Source: Spirosoma endophyticum (GTDB taxonomy: Bacteria; Bacteroidota; Bacteroidia; Cytophagales; Spirosomataceae). Taken from it: a stretch of 64,000 bases of DNA. The stretch covers positions 62,001-126,000 of the forward strand of contig NZ_FOLQ01000003.1 in assembly GCF_900112365.1 (NCBI RefSeq), given 5' to 3'. The first letter of the stretch is position 1. Each line of letters begins with the position of its first letter. The position numbers and the translations under genes were made by a program. This document shows positions 7,233-16,166 of this stretch, in pieces. The notes under the pieces are model-generated. The model was not told the DNA's origin. It saw only the letters and a list, made by a program, of their open reading frames with translations, and ran no database searches.

Positions 7233-9158
7233 TTATTGATTCAGCGTCAGATTCCCTCCTTTATTGTATTTAATTTCTTCTTCGGCCAGCATCTGCTTCA
7301 CGGTTTGGGCCAGCGTCTCGGCGTCGGTCTGGGCGAAGTGATAGGAAAGCTGTTTGGGCGAAACACCTGGTCCGTTCGCCAGTGCTACGTAATCGCGCAC
7401 CTTTTCCCGGACCGCTAGTGCTTCTGTCTCGGTGCTTCTCTTCTTTTTAAGGCAATTGTCGCATATTCCACAAGCTTCGCCCGGTTTTTCACCGAAATAG
7501 GCTTGAAGTAGTCGGGTTCGACACTGGGTTGCGTGTTCGGTATAGAGGGTGGCCGCCTGCACTTTACGCATCGCCAGTTCCTTCCGCCGATTTAATTCCT
7601 GCAAATTGATAGGTAGCGTGGGAGCATCGTAGCGGGGCGTCAAATATGTCAATTGAGGTTTGTCCTTCTGTTTTTCGTAAATGACCACGTTACGTTGGTT
7701 CAGTTGTTCCAGTAGTTCCACTATTTCGGGCTGATTCATCAAAAACGCTCGTGCCAGCGTCGATTCAGAAATCGTAATGAAGTCGGTGAAAAGTTCGCCC
7801 CCGTAAATACGTAGCAATAATTTCAGGAACGAATCGAAACGCGGATTCAGTACCTGAAACTCATATAACTGCCTGTTGTCCAGAACTAAGGCAAGTCGGG
7901 AGGGGTGGTAATAATTCTCGCTCAGTTGAATAAACCCCTCTAGTTGCAGTTGCTTAAGTGCGTAATGCGTTTCCTGGGGTGGTAGATTGAACGTGTTGGT
8001 AAAGGCGCTCAGATCAAAATCATAACTGTTGAACTCACCCCCGCCAACGGGCACAGCCGTATAATTAGCTACCGCCTGATATACCCGACGCAGCATCTCA
8101 ACGGGCTGATACAGTTGTTCGGTACGATAACGCAGGTTTTCCAGATCACCGTTGGTATACAGCATCACGGCATACGCTTTCTGTCCATCGCGGCCCGCCC
8201 GGCCCGCTTCCTGATAGTAAGCTTCGAGTGAATCCGGTACGTCCAGGTGAACGACCACGTGCACGTCGGGTTTGTCGATGCCCATGCCAAACGCGTTGGT
8301 GGCCACCATGACCCGAGTACGGTCCTGAATCCAGGCATCCTGTTTCTCAGATCGCTGCTGGGTGGTCAGTCCTGCGTGGTAAAAATCCGCCGAAATTCCC
8401 TGGCGCGTGAGCCACTGCGCTACGTGCTGGGTTTGCTTGCGGCTACGTACATACACAATAGCGCAACCCGGAACATTCTGCAGGATACGTAGCAACCGAT
8501 TTTCTTTACTCTCTTCCAGAATGGTCGAATACGACAGATTAGGACGAGCAAAGGTCTGCCGGAAAATTTGGGGCGGTCCTCCGTCGGGGCTTTTTAACGC
8601 CAGTTTGTCCAGAATGTCGGCCTGAACGTCGGGTGTTGCTGAGGCTGTGAGCGCGATAACTGGCGTATCGGGAATGAGTTGCCGGAACTCCGCAATTTGC
8701 AGGTACGGTGGCCTGAAGTCGTAGCCCCAGGCCGAAATGCAGTGCGCTTCATCAACAGCCAGCAAACAAACGGTCATTTGCTTTACGCGCTCAATGACAA
8801 TTTCAGTCCGCAACCGTTCGGGCGAAACGTAGAGAAATTTAGTGTTCCCGTAAATGCAATTATCAAGGGTCGTGTCGATCTCCCGGTAGTGCATGCCCGA
8901 ATAAATGGCCGCGGCCGGAATGCCCCGTTTGCGCAATTGCTCGACCTGGTCCTTCATCAATGCAATCAGGGGTGTCACGACAATGCAAACCCCCTTCATG
9001 GCCAGCGTTGGCACCTGAAAGCAGATGGATTTTCCTCCCCCCGTGGGCATCAATACAAGCGTGTCCTGCCGGTCCAGCACTGTATTGACCACATCTTCCT
9101 GCATCGGCCGGAAGGTGGGGTATCCCCAAAATTGCTGCAGTATTTGACGGACGGTCAA
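7233..9158 (-). CDS. RecQ-family ATP-dependent DNA helicase
   Basis: Superfamily 2 3'-5' DNA helicase for recombination and fork repair. The 641 residues show the Q-motif region at the N-terminus (WGYPTFRPMQ), Walker A MPTGGGKS near residues 38-44, DEAH at 136-139 followed by the RecQ aromatic loop (CISAWGYDFRP), motif V/VI (ATNAFGMGID, YYQEAGRAGRDG), and the zinc-binding cysteines of the RQC region (YFGEKPGEACGICDNC). After the zinc site only about 60 residues remain, and I do not recognise an HRDC domain, so this is the shorter RecQ type common in Bacteroidota. It is monocistronic; its upstream side holds a long inverted repeat shared with msrB. Confidence 0.93.
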   Translation of the reverse strand: MTVRQILQQFWGYPTFRPMQEDVVNTVLDRQDTLVLMPTGGGKSICFQVPTLAMKGVCIVVTPLIALMKDQVEQLRKRGIPAAAIYSGMHYREIDTTLDNCIYGNTKFLYVSPERLRTEIVIERVKQMTVCLLAVDEAHCISAWGYDFRPPYLQIAEFRQLIPDTPVIALTASATPDVQADILDKLALKSPDGGPPQIFRQTFARPNLSYSTILEESKENRLLRILQNVPGCAIVYVRSRKQTQHVAQWLTRQGISADFYHAGLTTQQRSEKQDAWIQDRTRVMVATNAFGMGIDKPDVHVVVHLDVPDSLEAYYQEAGRAGRDGQKAYAVMLYTNGDLENLRYRTEQLYQPVEMLRRVYQAVANYTAVPVGGGEFNSYDFDLSAFTNTFNLPPQETHYALKQLQLEGFIQLSENYYHPSRLALVLDNRQLYEFQVLNPRFDSFLKLLLRIYGGELFTDFITISESTLARAFLMNQPEIVELLEQLNQRNVVIYEKQKDKPQLTYLTPRYDAPTLPINLQELNRRKELAMRKVQAATLYTEHATQCRTRLLQAYFGEKPGEACGICDNCLKKKRSTETEALAVREKVRDYVALANGPGVSPKQLSYHFAQTDAETLAQTVKQMLAEEEIKYNKGGNLTLNQ

Positions 9159-9177
9159 TGTTTTTTTGGTTTATTAT

Positions 9178-9253
9178 TTACGGTTTTCGGTGGGCTGACG
9201 CATGAACTGCTGACGCGTCAGCCCATCGAAAACCGTATATCGAAAACTGTAAA
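9178..9253. repeat. Long heptad-type inverted repeat between recQ and msrB
   Basis: Arms 9179-9201 and 9215-9237 pair over 23 bp with a single G-T pair around a 13-base loop. The arm is made of 7-bp words (TTTACGG, TTTTCGG, TGGGCTG). A second partial copy of the right arm follows (to about 9253). It separates two divergent genes, so it is not a terminator for either. Confidence 0.8.
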
Positions 9254-9303
9254 TCCTATTGCGAATTTACGGTGTGAAACCATAAATCTTACAGGGATAG
9301 TTT

Positions 9304-9311
9304 TACGTTTG
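9304..9311 (+). promoter_or_regulatory. -7 element of the msrB promoter
   Basis: TACGTTTG fits TAnnTTTG and lies 51 bp before the msrB ATG. No clear -33 TTG was found at the right distance, so this is a moderate call. Confidence 0.45.
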
Positions 9312-9361
9312 TATCTAAATACTCAACCATTAACACGAAAATCCGCATTTGCGGTCTCACT

Positions 9362-9769
9362 ATGATCCAGAAAGTTATCAAATCCGATGAAGAGTGGCGA
9401 CAGATTTTGACACCGGAACAGTATCGGGTCGCGCGAGGCAAAGGTACCGAACGGGCCTTTTCGGGCGAATATTGTGAAGCACATGATCCCGGTCTCTACG
9501 CTTGTGTTTGCTGTGGTACGGAGTTATTCGAATCAACGAACAAGTTTGAGTCAGGTACGGGCTGGCCGAGTTTTACGGAACCCATTGAGGAAGATCGGAT
9601 TCGATTGGAAAAAGACTATAGTTACGGTATGTTTCGGGTCGAAGTACTGTGCAATGTGTGTGACGCTCACCTCGGTCATGTTTTCAACGATGGTCCACCG
9701 CCCAACGGCCTGCGCTATTGCCTGAACTCCGTCTCGCTGGTGTTGAAGCGCGCGGCCGATTCGGAATAG
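9362..9769 (+). CDS. msrB: Peptide-methionine (R)-S-oxide reductase
   Basis: Reduces methionine-R-sulfoxide in oxidised proteins. The 135 residues are full length for MsrB. Two CxxC zinc pairs are visible (Cys48/Cys51 and Cys97/Cys100), with the conserved FESGTGWPSF, HLGHVFNDGP and the catalytic Cys120 in RYCLNS. The start at 9362 is the only in-frame choice compatible with the family N-terminus. It is cytoplasmic (no signal peptide) and monocistronic, bounded by inverted repeats on both sides. Confidence 0.95.
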   Translation: MIQKVIKSDEEWRQILTPEQYRVARGKGTERAFSGEYCEAHDPGLYACVCCGTELFESTNKFESGTGWPSFTEPIEEDRIRLEKDYSYGMFRVEVLCNVCDAHLGHVFNDGPPPNGLRYCLNSVSLVLKRAADSE

Positions 9770-9788
9770 TGTATTATACTAATTCACC

Positions 9789-9843
9789 ACAAAGGCACAA
9801 AGGCCACAGAGTTTAACTTGCTCTGTGGCCTTTGTGCCTTTGT
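9789..9843. repeat. Perfect 23-bp inverted repeat, 8-bp period
   Basis: Arms 9789-9811 and 9821-9843 are exact reverse complements with a nine-base loop (tttaacttg). The arm repeats the word CACAAAGG twice with a variant third copy. It sits 19 bp after msrB and 40 bp before the next gene. There is no U-tract after it, although such a stable hairpin could still block transcription or 3'-exonucleases. Confidence 0.85.
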
Positions 9844-9883
9844 AAAGATAAATTTTTACCTTGGTCGCGTTGCTATTCCAACT

Positions 9884-11167
9884 ATGAGAGCCTTTCCTCT
9901 ACTTGTCATTTTACTTGTTGTAGTCGGGTGCTCACCGGCACGACGTATCAGCCGTGATCTGCGAACAAAATCCATTTATACTGATCATTTTACAGGCGTA
10001 GCGCTTTATGATCCCGTACGGAAAAAGGCTTTGATTCAACACAATGCCGATAAGCCGTTCACGCCCGCATCGAACACCAAACTTTTCAGTTTTTACGCGG
10101 GTTTGTTGACACTACGTGATTCATTGCCCGTGCTACGGTATGCGGTTCATGGTGATTCCCTAATTTTCTGGGGGACTGGTAATCCACTTCTACTTCATCC
10201 AGATTTGCCGGACACAAGCACACTGGCTTTTCTGCGTAACCGGCCGGAACGGCTATTCTTTTCCCCGGCGAATTACGATGGCCCACGCCTGGGACCGGGT
10301 TGGGCCTGGGACGATTATAACGACGACTATTCGGCTGAACTGGCGCCGTTGCCTATCTACGGAAATGTTGCTCGTTTTAGTAAAGGAAGCCTTTTGGCGC
10401 ATTCGGTTAGCCCGTCGCGATTTTTCGATAGCACACGCGTTGCGACAACTGGCAACGCAGTGACTAGCGTTCGAAGGGCTGAGTTTAGTAATCAGTTTGT
10501 TTGGCCAGCGGCTGGTAAACCCAGTCGGCAGGACGTACCGTTTCGGTGGTCGCCAGCGTTAGCGGCACAGTTACTGGCCGATACGCTCCATCGTCCGATT
10601 GGGGTTGTGAACATACCAATGTCCAAAAATGCCCGTTTGCTACGTGGTTCTCCTACCGATTCGCTTTACAAACGAATGCTGTATGTTAGTGATAATCAGT
10701 TTGCCGAGCAGATTCTGTTCATGGTTTCTGCCGAGCGGGGCCTCGACAAACTCGATCCAACAGCCGAGTTGCACCGAATGACCTCCGATTCTATGTTGCA
10801 TTATCCGGCAGCATCGGCTAAATGGGTGGATGGCTCCGGGTTGTCGCGGTATAATCTGTTTACACCCAATGTGTTGATTGATTTGCTCGATCGGATTTAC
10901 GCAAAAGTGCCCCAACAACGGCTATTTTCCCTGCTGCCAGCGGCTGGCCAGGGGGGTACGCTACGTAGCATGGCAACGGGAAACAAACCGTATGTGTTCG
11001 CGAAATCGGGCTCGATGAGTGGCGTGTATAACCTGAGTGGCTACGTGCTGACTCGCTCAGATAAGGTGCTTTATTTCAGCATCATGCACAATAACTTTTC
11101 GCAGGCCGTCAGCGAAATGCGTCGCCGAACGGCAGAGCTATTGACCGAAATTCACGAGCGATTTTAA
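9884..11167 (+). CDS. D-alanyl-D-alanine carboxypeptidase, PBP4 type (peptidase S13)
   Basis: Periplasmic serine peptidase that trims or cleaves peptidoglycan peptides. The three active-site motifs are present: SNTK at residues 63-66 (SxxK), SDN in LYVSDNQFAEQ, and KSGS (KTG equivalent) before the SGVYNLSGYV strand. The start at 9884 gives a lipoprotein signal peptide with the cysteine at residue 16 (VVVGC), so the mature protein is probably membrane-anchored; an upstream in-frame Met at 9818 lies inside the preceding repeat and is less likely. It is 427 residues, somewhat shorter than enteric DacB because the inserted domains are reduced. Confidence 0.88.
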   Translation: MRAFPLLVILLVVVGCSPARRISRDLRTKSIYTDHFTGVALYDPVRKKALIQHNADKPFTPASNTKLFSFYAGLLTLRDSLPVLRYAVHGDSLIFWGTGNPLLLHPDLPDTSTLAFLRNRPERLFFSPANYDGPRLGPGWAWDDYNDDYSAELAPLPIYGNVARFSKGSLLAHSVSPSRFFDSTRVATTGNAVTSVRRAEFSNQFVWPAAGKPSRQDVPFRWSPALAAQLLADTLHRPIGVVNIPMSKNARLLRGSPTDSLYKRMLYVSDNQFAEQILFMVSAERGLDKLDPTAELHRMTSDSMLHYPAASAKWVDGSGLSRYNLFTPNVLIDLLDRIYAKVPQQRLFSLLPAAGQGGTLRSMATGNKPYVFAKSGSMSGVYNLSGYVLTRSDKVLYFSIMHNNFSQAVSEMRRRTAELLTEIHERF

Positions 11168-11224
11168 CGTGGCTAGTTGGTAACTGGAAAAGATTAGGTA
11201 TTATTGATGACGTAATCGAATGCT

Positions 11225-11641
11225 ATGAAGCAGACTCAGCTAAGACCAAAGGCTAAACTGACAAAAGGGTTATTAATCGTGGCCTTGTTGTTTAGTCTTT
11301 TTGCGTTTTTAGGTGATGTAGGCAATTGCCAAACTCGATTAGCGCCAACAGCAGGAATAGAGTTGTTTGTTGCGGATAGACACGAATTTTGCCAACACAA
11401 ATCAGTAGTTGAGCGGCCTAAGAGCTTAACTCCAACACGATTCTTCGCTTGCCAGTCCTACTCAATAGTAGCGTTGTTAGCCTATAACAAGCTAATCGGT
11501 CATCAGATAAGTCTGGTCTGTAGTACACCGCCACTAACTGCGGGGATTAGTAAGTTCTTTCAACGCAGATCTATTCCTGCCAGCCCCGAGGCTCCTTCCG
11601 CCGACTTCAGCAGCTCCGAGTTTCCAGCTGATCTCAGCTAA
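11225..11641 (+). CDS. Hypothetical membrane-anchored protein
   Basis: A 138-residue protein I do not recognise. A positively charged N-terminus (MKQTQLRPKAKLTKG) is followed by one hydrophobic segment (residues ~15-30), either a signal peptide or an anchor. The rest contains four cysteines and a Ser/Pro-rich tail (PASPEAPSADFSSSEFP). It is the first of three small same-strand ORFs in a patch without conserved genes. Confidence 0.5.
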   Translation: MKQTQLRPKAKLTKGLLIVALLFSLFAFLGDVGNCQTRLAPTAGIELFVADRHEFCQHKSVVERPKSLTPTRFFACQSYSIVALLAYNKLIGHQISLVCSTPPLTAGISKFFQRRSIPASPEAPSADFSSSEFPADLS

Positions 11642-11713
11642 TTCTATATCAACATCGTCTCCACTTATGGCGCTACACATACGTAGCGGCCTCAAAATCA
11701 TTGTTTATAGTTT

Positions 11714-11899
11714 ATGAAACGAGTTAAGAAGCTTTTGAAGCTACTCGTCCTACTATGCCTTATCATGTTAGCCTTATGCGGGATAGGCATCAATGGGGCA
11801 GGGCCAGTGTTCTCTCAAACCAGAGAACGATACGTAGATACTGGAGTTAAAACAGAACAAGTTGACGTCAAAAATGAGGACGGAGATGAAACGGAGTGA
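11714..11899 (+). CDS. Small single-pass membrane or secreted protein
   Basis: Sixty-one residues: a basic start (MKRVKKLLK), a strongly hydrophobic helix at residues ~9-27, then a hydrophilic acidic tail rich in Asp, Glu, Thr and Val (VDVKNEDGDETE). Possible signal cleavage near VFSQ. No family was recognised. It lies 72 bp downstream of the previous small ORF and may be co-transcribed with it. Confidence 0.5.
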   Translation: MKRVKKLLKLLVLLCLIMLALCGIGINGAGPVFSQTRERYVDTGVKTEQVDVKNEDGDETE

Positions 11900-11951
11900 T
11901 AAATTTCATCCAGTTATCTGATAAACCGAACTCAATGAGGCATGAGGTAAA

Positions 11952-12101
11952 ATGATCGTAATACGTCAACCCGCGGGCAAAGGGGACGCGTTCTTCGTTA
12001 CGATGGTGGCTTTAAAAATGCCCCCAACACCCGAAGAAATAGACAAAATTTTCGCGGACCATGAAATGAAGGTGGTAGGCCCACCCGTAAAGATCGACTA
12101 G
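11952..12101 (+). CDS. Small ORF, 49 residues, cupin-tail-like
   Basis: ATG at 11952 to TAG at 12099-12101, translating to MIVIRQPAGKGDAFFVTM and ending HEMKVVGPPVKID. The segment ALKMPPTPEEIDKIFADHEM reminds me of the C-terminal tail of some cupin-type proteins, but there is no cupin barrel here, so it is either a remnant or an independent small protein. This is inference from memory of the family, with low confidence. Confidence 0.35.
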   Translation: MIVIRQPAGKGDAFFVTMVALKMPPTPEEIDKIFADHEMKVVGPPVKID

Positions 12102-12149
12102 CATCCTCGTTAGGGAAAACGTATATGTAGGCCAAGCCAGCTCTACCAT

Positions 12150-12548
12150 TTAATTTGACACTTTGTCCATATTATATACGTCCGGGCCTTTTGTCGGGTT
12201 AACATGCACAGACAACAAGAATTCCCGTTCCGACTTCTCGGTAAAGACAATACGTGAGTTGTAAGTAGCCTGTGCTACGAAATAATATTGCTTACCTGCC
12301 TCAAAATGAGCGAAATATGACTTGTCGTTAACCACAAAACCTAAGCTATCGCCAGTCGTCTGGATAGTAGCCCAAGTGAGTGTTTTAATTTTAATCGGGT
12401 TCGTATCATTGGCCGTAGTTTTAATTAAAATATAACCAAGGGGCGTCGTTGCATTGAAGATGTGAATCCTGGTAAGTGCTGGGCCCTGCGCATGAACAGT
12501 CAGATTTATTAGGGAAATAATGGCCATAATGCCCAATTGCCTTCTCAT
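12150..12548 (-). CDS. Hypothetical secreted protein
   Basis: A 132-residue protein with a signal peptide at residues 1-20 (cleavage after VHAQ) and a predicted all-beta mature part with alternating hydrophobic residues (GYILIKTT, SLGFVVNDKSYFAHF, YYFVAQATY). It has no cysteine and no recognised domain. The composition is Thr/Asn rich, unlike the neighbouring enzymes. It lies convergent to the small ORF patch and follows the permease gene, 75 bp downstream of it on the same strand. Confidence 0.5.
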   Translation of the reverse strand: MRRQLGIMAIISLINLTVHAQGPALTRIHIFNATTPLGYILIKTTANDTNPIKIKTLTWATIQTTGDSLGFVVNDKSYFAHFEAGKQYYFVAQATYNSRIVFTEKSEREFLLSVHVNPTKGPDVYNMDKVSN

Positions 12549-12623
12549 GATCGTATGTTGTTAGGATATACATACTAAAACATGAGGATCACTACGTTGT
12601 TGCGTGGGTTACTCCCTAGACAT

Positions 12624-13922
12624 CTACCGCTTTATCAACAAATACACCGGGTAACTAACCGCTATGAACCCGAGTGCATAGCGGCTGCTTTCAAAATCAC
12701 TGAGGACTACGCCCACCAGAAAGGCCAGCGATGCGATGAGCAATGTCCAGGTTGAAAACGGGTAACCCCACGCCAGCACGGGACGGGCAAGCTCCGGTTC
12801 GGTTTGGCGCAACCGGATTAGCGCGGCAAAGCAGGACGCGTAACATAGCACGAAAAAGAACGTAGCAATGTCGGAGAGTTTGCTGTACGTGTTGGTCAAA
12901 ATCATCAAAATTGATGCCGACGCCGTCAGGATGGTGGCATTCAGTGGCGTTCCTCCTTCGTTGACGTGCGTAACGAACGGGAAAAATAATCCGTCGCGGC
13001 CCATGGCGAAAATAACGCGCGGATTGAACATGATTTGCGCGTTGATAATGCCCATAATTGAGATCATCAATAAGAACGTAACAACCTTCGCGCTGCCCGG
13101 CCCAAACAGCACCTGAACTGCATCGGCAGCGGGTAATTTCGATCCGGCGAGGGTAGACATCGGTAATACATAAAGCAGCGCCAGATTGACCAGAATGTAA
13201 ATGCCAATGATAAGTAACACCCCCCGAATCATGGAACGAGGTAAATTTCGGCTGGGGTCGACGTCTTCTTCGGTGAAGTAAGCAGCTGTGTGCCAGCCGT
13301 CATAGGTGTAAAAAACGGCCTGCAACGCGGCCAGAATACCCAGCCATATGCCTCCCCTGGCCAGGGGACGTACCGTATCGACCGCTAGGGGGTTTTCGGG
13401 TGTAATAACAAAGCAAACCACTACGAAGGCTAGTAAGCCAACGGCCTTCAAAACGCTCATCACTTCCTGTGCCCGACTGGCTAACCGCACGCCGATGGAG
13501 TGAAAAGCTACGAAAGCCACCAGAATGCCAATGGCCATGCTTTTTTGGTAATCCACCAGCGATGGTGACAGCAAACCAATGTATTCGCTCATGACAGCCG
13601 CGCCAAACGCCATTGCCGAGACGCTCCCAAGCCAGCTACTTATGCCGATGACAAAACCGGCATAATTGCCAAACGCTCGTCGGGCATATACATACCAACC
13701 ACCGGCTTTCGGCAACATGGTGCCCAGTTCCATAACTGACAGCGATCCCATGAGTGCGTATAGCCCCACAATCAGCCAGACCGCAATAATGATTGTGGGA
13801 TTACCAATTTCCTGGGCAATGGGACCGGGTTTTCGTAGAATACCCGTGCCAACGGTGCCGCCAATCGTAACGGCTACGCCAAATCCGACGCCCAGAAGTT
13901 TTTTAAGTTGATTTTTGGCCAT
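12624..13922 (-). CDS. APC-superfamily amino-acid permease
   Basis: A 432-residue polytopic inner-membrane transporter with about 12 hydrophobic segments. The first helix carries the APC substrate-binding signature VGTGILRKPG, and a second conserved block is YTYDGWHTAAYFTEED in the middle. Related to the LAT/YjeH-like amino-acid/polyamine permeases; the substrate cannot be read from sequence. The open frame extends upstream to 14066, but the Met at 13922 (MAKNQLKKLLGVGFG) gives the normal short cytoplasmic N-terminus, and the extension would overlap the crcB promoter and start. Confidence 0.88.
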   Translation of the reverse strand: MAKNQLKKLLGVGFGVAVTIGGTVGTGILRKPGPIAQEIGNPTIIIAVWLIVGLYALMGSLSVMELGTMLPKAGGWYVYARRAFGNYAGFVIGISSWLGSVSAMAFGAAVMSEYIGLLSPSLVDYQKSMAIGILVAFVAFHSIGVRLASRAQEVMSVLKAVGLLAFVVVCFVITPENPLAVDTVRPLARGGIWLGILAALQAVFYTYDGWHTAAYFTEEDVDPSRNLPRSMIRGVLLIIGIYILVNLALLYVLPMSTLAGSKLPAADAVQVLFGPGSAKVVTFLLMISIMGIINAQIMFNPRVIFAMGRDGLFFPFVTHVNEGGTPLNATILTASASILMILTNTYSKLSDIATFFFVLCYASCFAALIRLRQTEPELARPVLAWGYPFSTWTLLIASLAFLVGVVLSDFESSRYALGFIAVSYPVYLLIKR

Positions 13923-14032
13923 AGTTAAATTAGGGTGGGGGTATAGCATGAAAGGGCAGTTAACAATGATAGCGAAAAGTTGCCTGTTTTGCGCGTATAG
14001 GAGCGGTAAGGACCATAATTCCTGCTTTTTCG

Positions 14033-14040
14033 TAAGTTTG
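14033..14040 (+). promoter_or_regulatory. -7 element just upstream of crcB
   Basis: TAAGTTTG matches TAnnTTTG. Transcription would begin around 14047, so either the mRNA is nearly leaderless or translation begins at the second Met codon (14061). Confidence 0.45.
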
Positions 14041-14045
14041 CCTGT

Positions 14046-14444
14046 ATGAGAGCTGTGCTGATGCATCCTTACGTACTGGTTTTTATGGGTGGGGGCGTGG
14101 GAAGTGTACTTCGCTACGTTGTCGGACGATTCATTCCAGCTACACTCACAAGTTCACCGTTTCCAACCGCTATCCTGATCATTAACATCGTTGCCAGTTT
14201 TGTGCTGGGTGGCGTGACTGGTTGGGTAGTCAGTCGGTCGATGGGAGCGGTAGGCGAGGAGGCCCGCCTGCTGATTGGCGTTGGTTTCTGTGGAGGACTT
14301 AGTACGTTCTCAAGTTTTAGCTATGATACGGTGGTCTTGTTGCAAAGCGGCCGCTTAGCCGCTGCATTACTAAATATTGGTCTAAACGTTACGTTGTGTT
14401 TGCTGGCTTCGGCTGGCGGATTGTGGCTTGGTCAAAAACTATAA
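14046..14444 (+). CDS. crcB: Fluoride-specific ion channel CrcB/Fluc
   Basis: Small four-helix membrane protein that forms a dual-topology dimer exporting fluoride. At 132 residues it is of normal size. Family marks: GGGVGSVLRYVVGR in helix 1, the polar-track Asn in NIVASFVLGG, and GFCGGLSTFSSF, which holds the phenylalanine box and sodium-site region. The listed start is the first ATG; the promoter position suggests that Met6 (14061, MHPYVLVFMGGG) may be the real start. I looked for a fluoride riboswitch upstream and saw none. The 3' end is followed 12 bp later by the next gene. Confidence 0.93.
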   Translation: MRAVLMHPYVLVFMGGGVGSVLRYVVGRFIPATLTSSPFPTAILIINIVASFVLGGVTGWVVSRSMGAVGEEARLLIGVGFCGGLSTFSSFSYDTVVLLQSGRLAAALLNIGLNVTLCLLASAGGLWLGQKL

Positions 14445-14455
14445 ACTGTGTAGGG

Positions 14456-15964
14456 ATGCGAAGGATACTGGATAACCCAAAAGAGCATCTGTTAAAACCT
14501 GACCGGCTCATACGCCAGACTCGTCTGTTCCTATTTTCATTGTTCATGATGTCAACTTCTTCACAAGCCCAGGACGTGGCACGTCGGCTGTACGATGCAC
14601 ACGAAACGTTTAAAGAGAAAGCACTAACGCACCGGCGATTTAAGCATGCCGACATGGTTCCCTTGCTAAAATCCCTGACCGGCCCGCTATCGGTTAGCCA
14701 GGTGAGTGAGTCGCTGGAAAAACGGGCTATTTATCAGGTAAAAGCTGGCACGGGTGCCACTAAAGTATTGCTGTGGAGCCAGATGCACGGCGATGAAGCC
14801 ACGGCGACGATGGCGATGTTCGATATTTTCAACTTTTTACGGGCAGAAAACGACGGGTTTGATGCGTTGAGACAAGCGATTCTGTCTAAAACGACCCTTT
14901 ATTTCGTGCCGATGCTCAACCCCGACGGGGCCGAACGATTTCAACGGCGAACCGCCACCGACATTGATATGAATCGCGATGCGCTACGGTTGCAAACGCC
15001 GGAAGGATCGCTTCTCAAAAACCTACAGCAAATACTTCAGCCGCTTGTCGGATTTAATCTCCACGACCAAAATCCGCGGTACAGCGTCGGTAAGACGGGC
15101 AAACAGGCGGTGGTGTCGTTTCTGGCAACCGCTTATGACGAAGACCGTAATGTGAATGATGTTCGCCAGCGGTCGATGCAACTCATTGTGGGGATGAATC
15201 GGGTATTGCAGCAGTTTGTGCCAGGACAAATCGCTCGTTACGACGATGAGTTCGAACCACGCGCCTTCGGTGATAATATTCAAAAGTGGGGTACTACGTT
15301 GATTTTGATCGAGTCGGGCGGTTTTAAAGGCGATTCGGAGAAAATGGCCATTCGACGGCTGAATTTCGTGGCGATTTTGACTGCACTGCAGGCCATCGCG
15401 GATGTGTCGTATAAACAGGAAGATATTGCCGGTTATCAGGCCATTCCCGAAAATGGTCGCGCGCTGTTCGACGTACTGATTCGCAATGCTACCATAATGC
15501 GTGAAGGTCGTCCGGTATTGGTAGACGTAGGTATCAACTACAACGAAGTCAATGACAAAGCCGCCAAAACGTTTCAGTACAAGAGCATTATCGACGACAT
15601 CGGCGACTTGTCAACGTTTTACGGATTGGAAGAAATTGACGCAACGGGTCTCACCCTGACGCCTGCGTACGTTTATCCCGATACACTCGACTCAATTACT
15701 GAACTGGCTAAACTGGACTTGCCAGCCCTCCGGCGTGACGGTATTGTAGCGTTCAAAGTACAAAAAGCGCCGAAAGAGACATTCCCCGGACAAGCTGTAC
15801 ACGTAGTGAATGAAGGCGAATTACCCGCCCTACCACTTCAATTAGAGCAGATTCCTACTTTTCTGTTGAAAAAAGGAAATCAGATTCAATATCGATTTGT
15901 CAATGGTTTCTGGAAAGATGACAAGTCGACTATTGGGGGGCACCAGAACGGCGTGATTGATTGA
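14456..15964 (+). CDS. Exported M14-family zinc carboxypeptidase
   Basis: Metallocarboxypeptidase-like protein with zinc ligands in HGDEATATMAMF (HxxE) and a later His in GFNLHDQNPRYS. NPDGAERFQRR supplies the substrate-binding Asn/Arg region, and LIESGG the probable catalytic Glu. The start at 14456 gives a 502-residue precursor with an N-terminal hydrophobic segment (LFLFSLFMMSTSSQAQ), consistent with export to the periplasm; an earlier Met at 14396 would overlap crcB by 49 bp. The region after residue ~330 is a beta-rich C-terminal extension without a recognised domain. The specificity is unknown; a peptidoglycan or dietary-peptide role are both possible. Confidence 0.82.
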   Translation: MRRILDNPKEHLLKPDRLIRQTRLFLFSLFMMSTSSQAQDVARRLYDAHETFKEKALTHRRFKHADMVPLLKSLTGPLSVSQVSESLEKRAIYQVKAGTGATKVLLWSQMHGDEATATMAMFDIFNFLRAENDGFDALRQAILSKTTLYFVPMLNPDGAERFQRRTATDIDMNRDALRLQTPEGSLLKNLQQILQPLVGFNLHDQNPRYSVGKTGKQAVVSFLATAYDEDRNVNDVRQRSMQLIVGMNRVLQQFVPGQIARYDDEFEPRAFGDNIQKWGTTLILIESGGFKGDSEKMAIRRLNFVAILTALQAIADVSYKQEDIAGYQAIPENGRALFDVLIRNATIMREGRPVLVDVGINYNEVNDKAAKTFQYKSIIDDIGDLSTFYGLEEIDATGLTLTPAYVYPDTLDSITELAKLDLPALRRDGIVAFKVQKAPKETFPGQAVHVVNEGELPALPLQLEQIPTFLLKKGNQIQYRFVNGFWKDDKSTIGGHQNGVID

Positions 15965-16093
15965 AGTCGATCAACATAATTCAAGCATAACATTGGCGTA
16001 ACGTTCGTGTAATACTAGACTGGTAGCTTTGTCCTGTTATAATTCTCACAAACGAGTTATTATCTAATTCTTCATATTGGTGTCGCCGGAAAG

Positions 16094-16118
16094 GCCAGCG
16101 TTTTGCGCTGGCTTTTTT
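16094..16118 (+). terminator. Rho-independent terminator after the M14 peptidase gene
   Basis: Stem GCCAGCG/CGCTGGC (16094-16100 with 16106-16112), loop ttttg, followed by six T. It lies 130 bp downstream of the stop codon at 15964. Confidence 0.85.
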
Positions 16119-16166
16119 CTTTGTTGGACTTCTTGAACTGTCTACGCTAAAAAAACAATGTGGTCC

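Noticed and set aside
9178-9253. Insertion sequence remnant at the long inverted repeats
   Set aside because: No transposase remnant or target-site duplication was seen at this or the other repeats; the arms are 7-bp periodic rather than IS ends.
14000-14045. Fluoride riboswitch upstream of crcB
   Set aside because: The promoter element ends six bases before the first ATG, leaving no room for an aptamer, and no matching stem pattern was seen.
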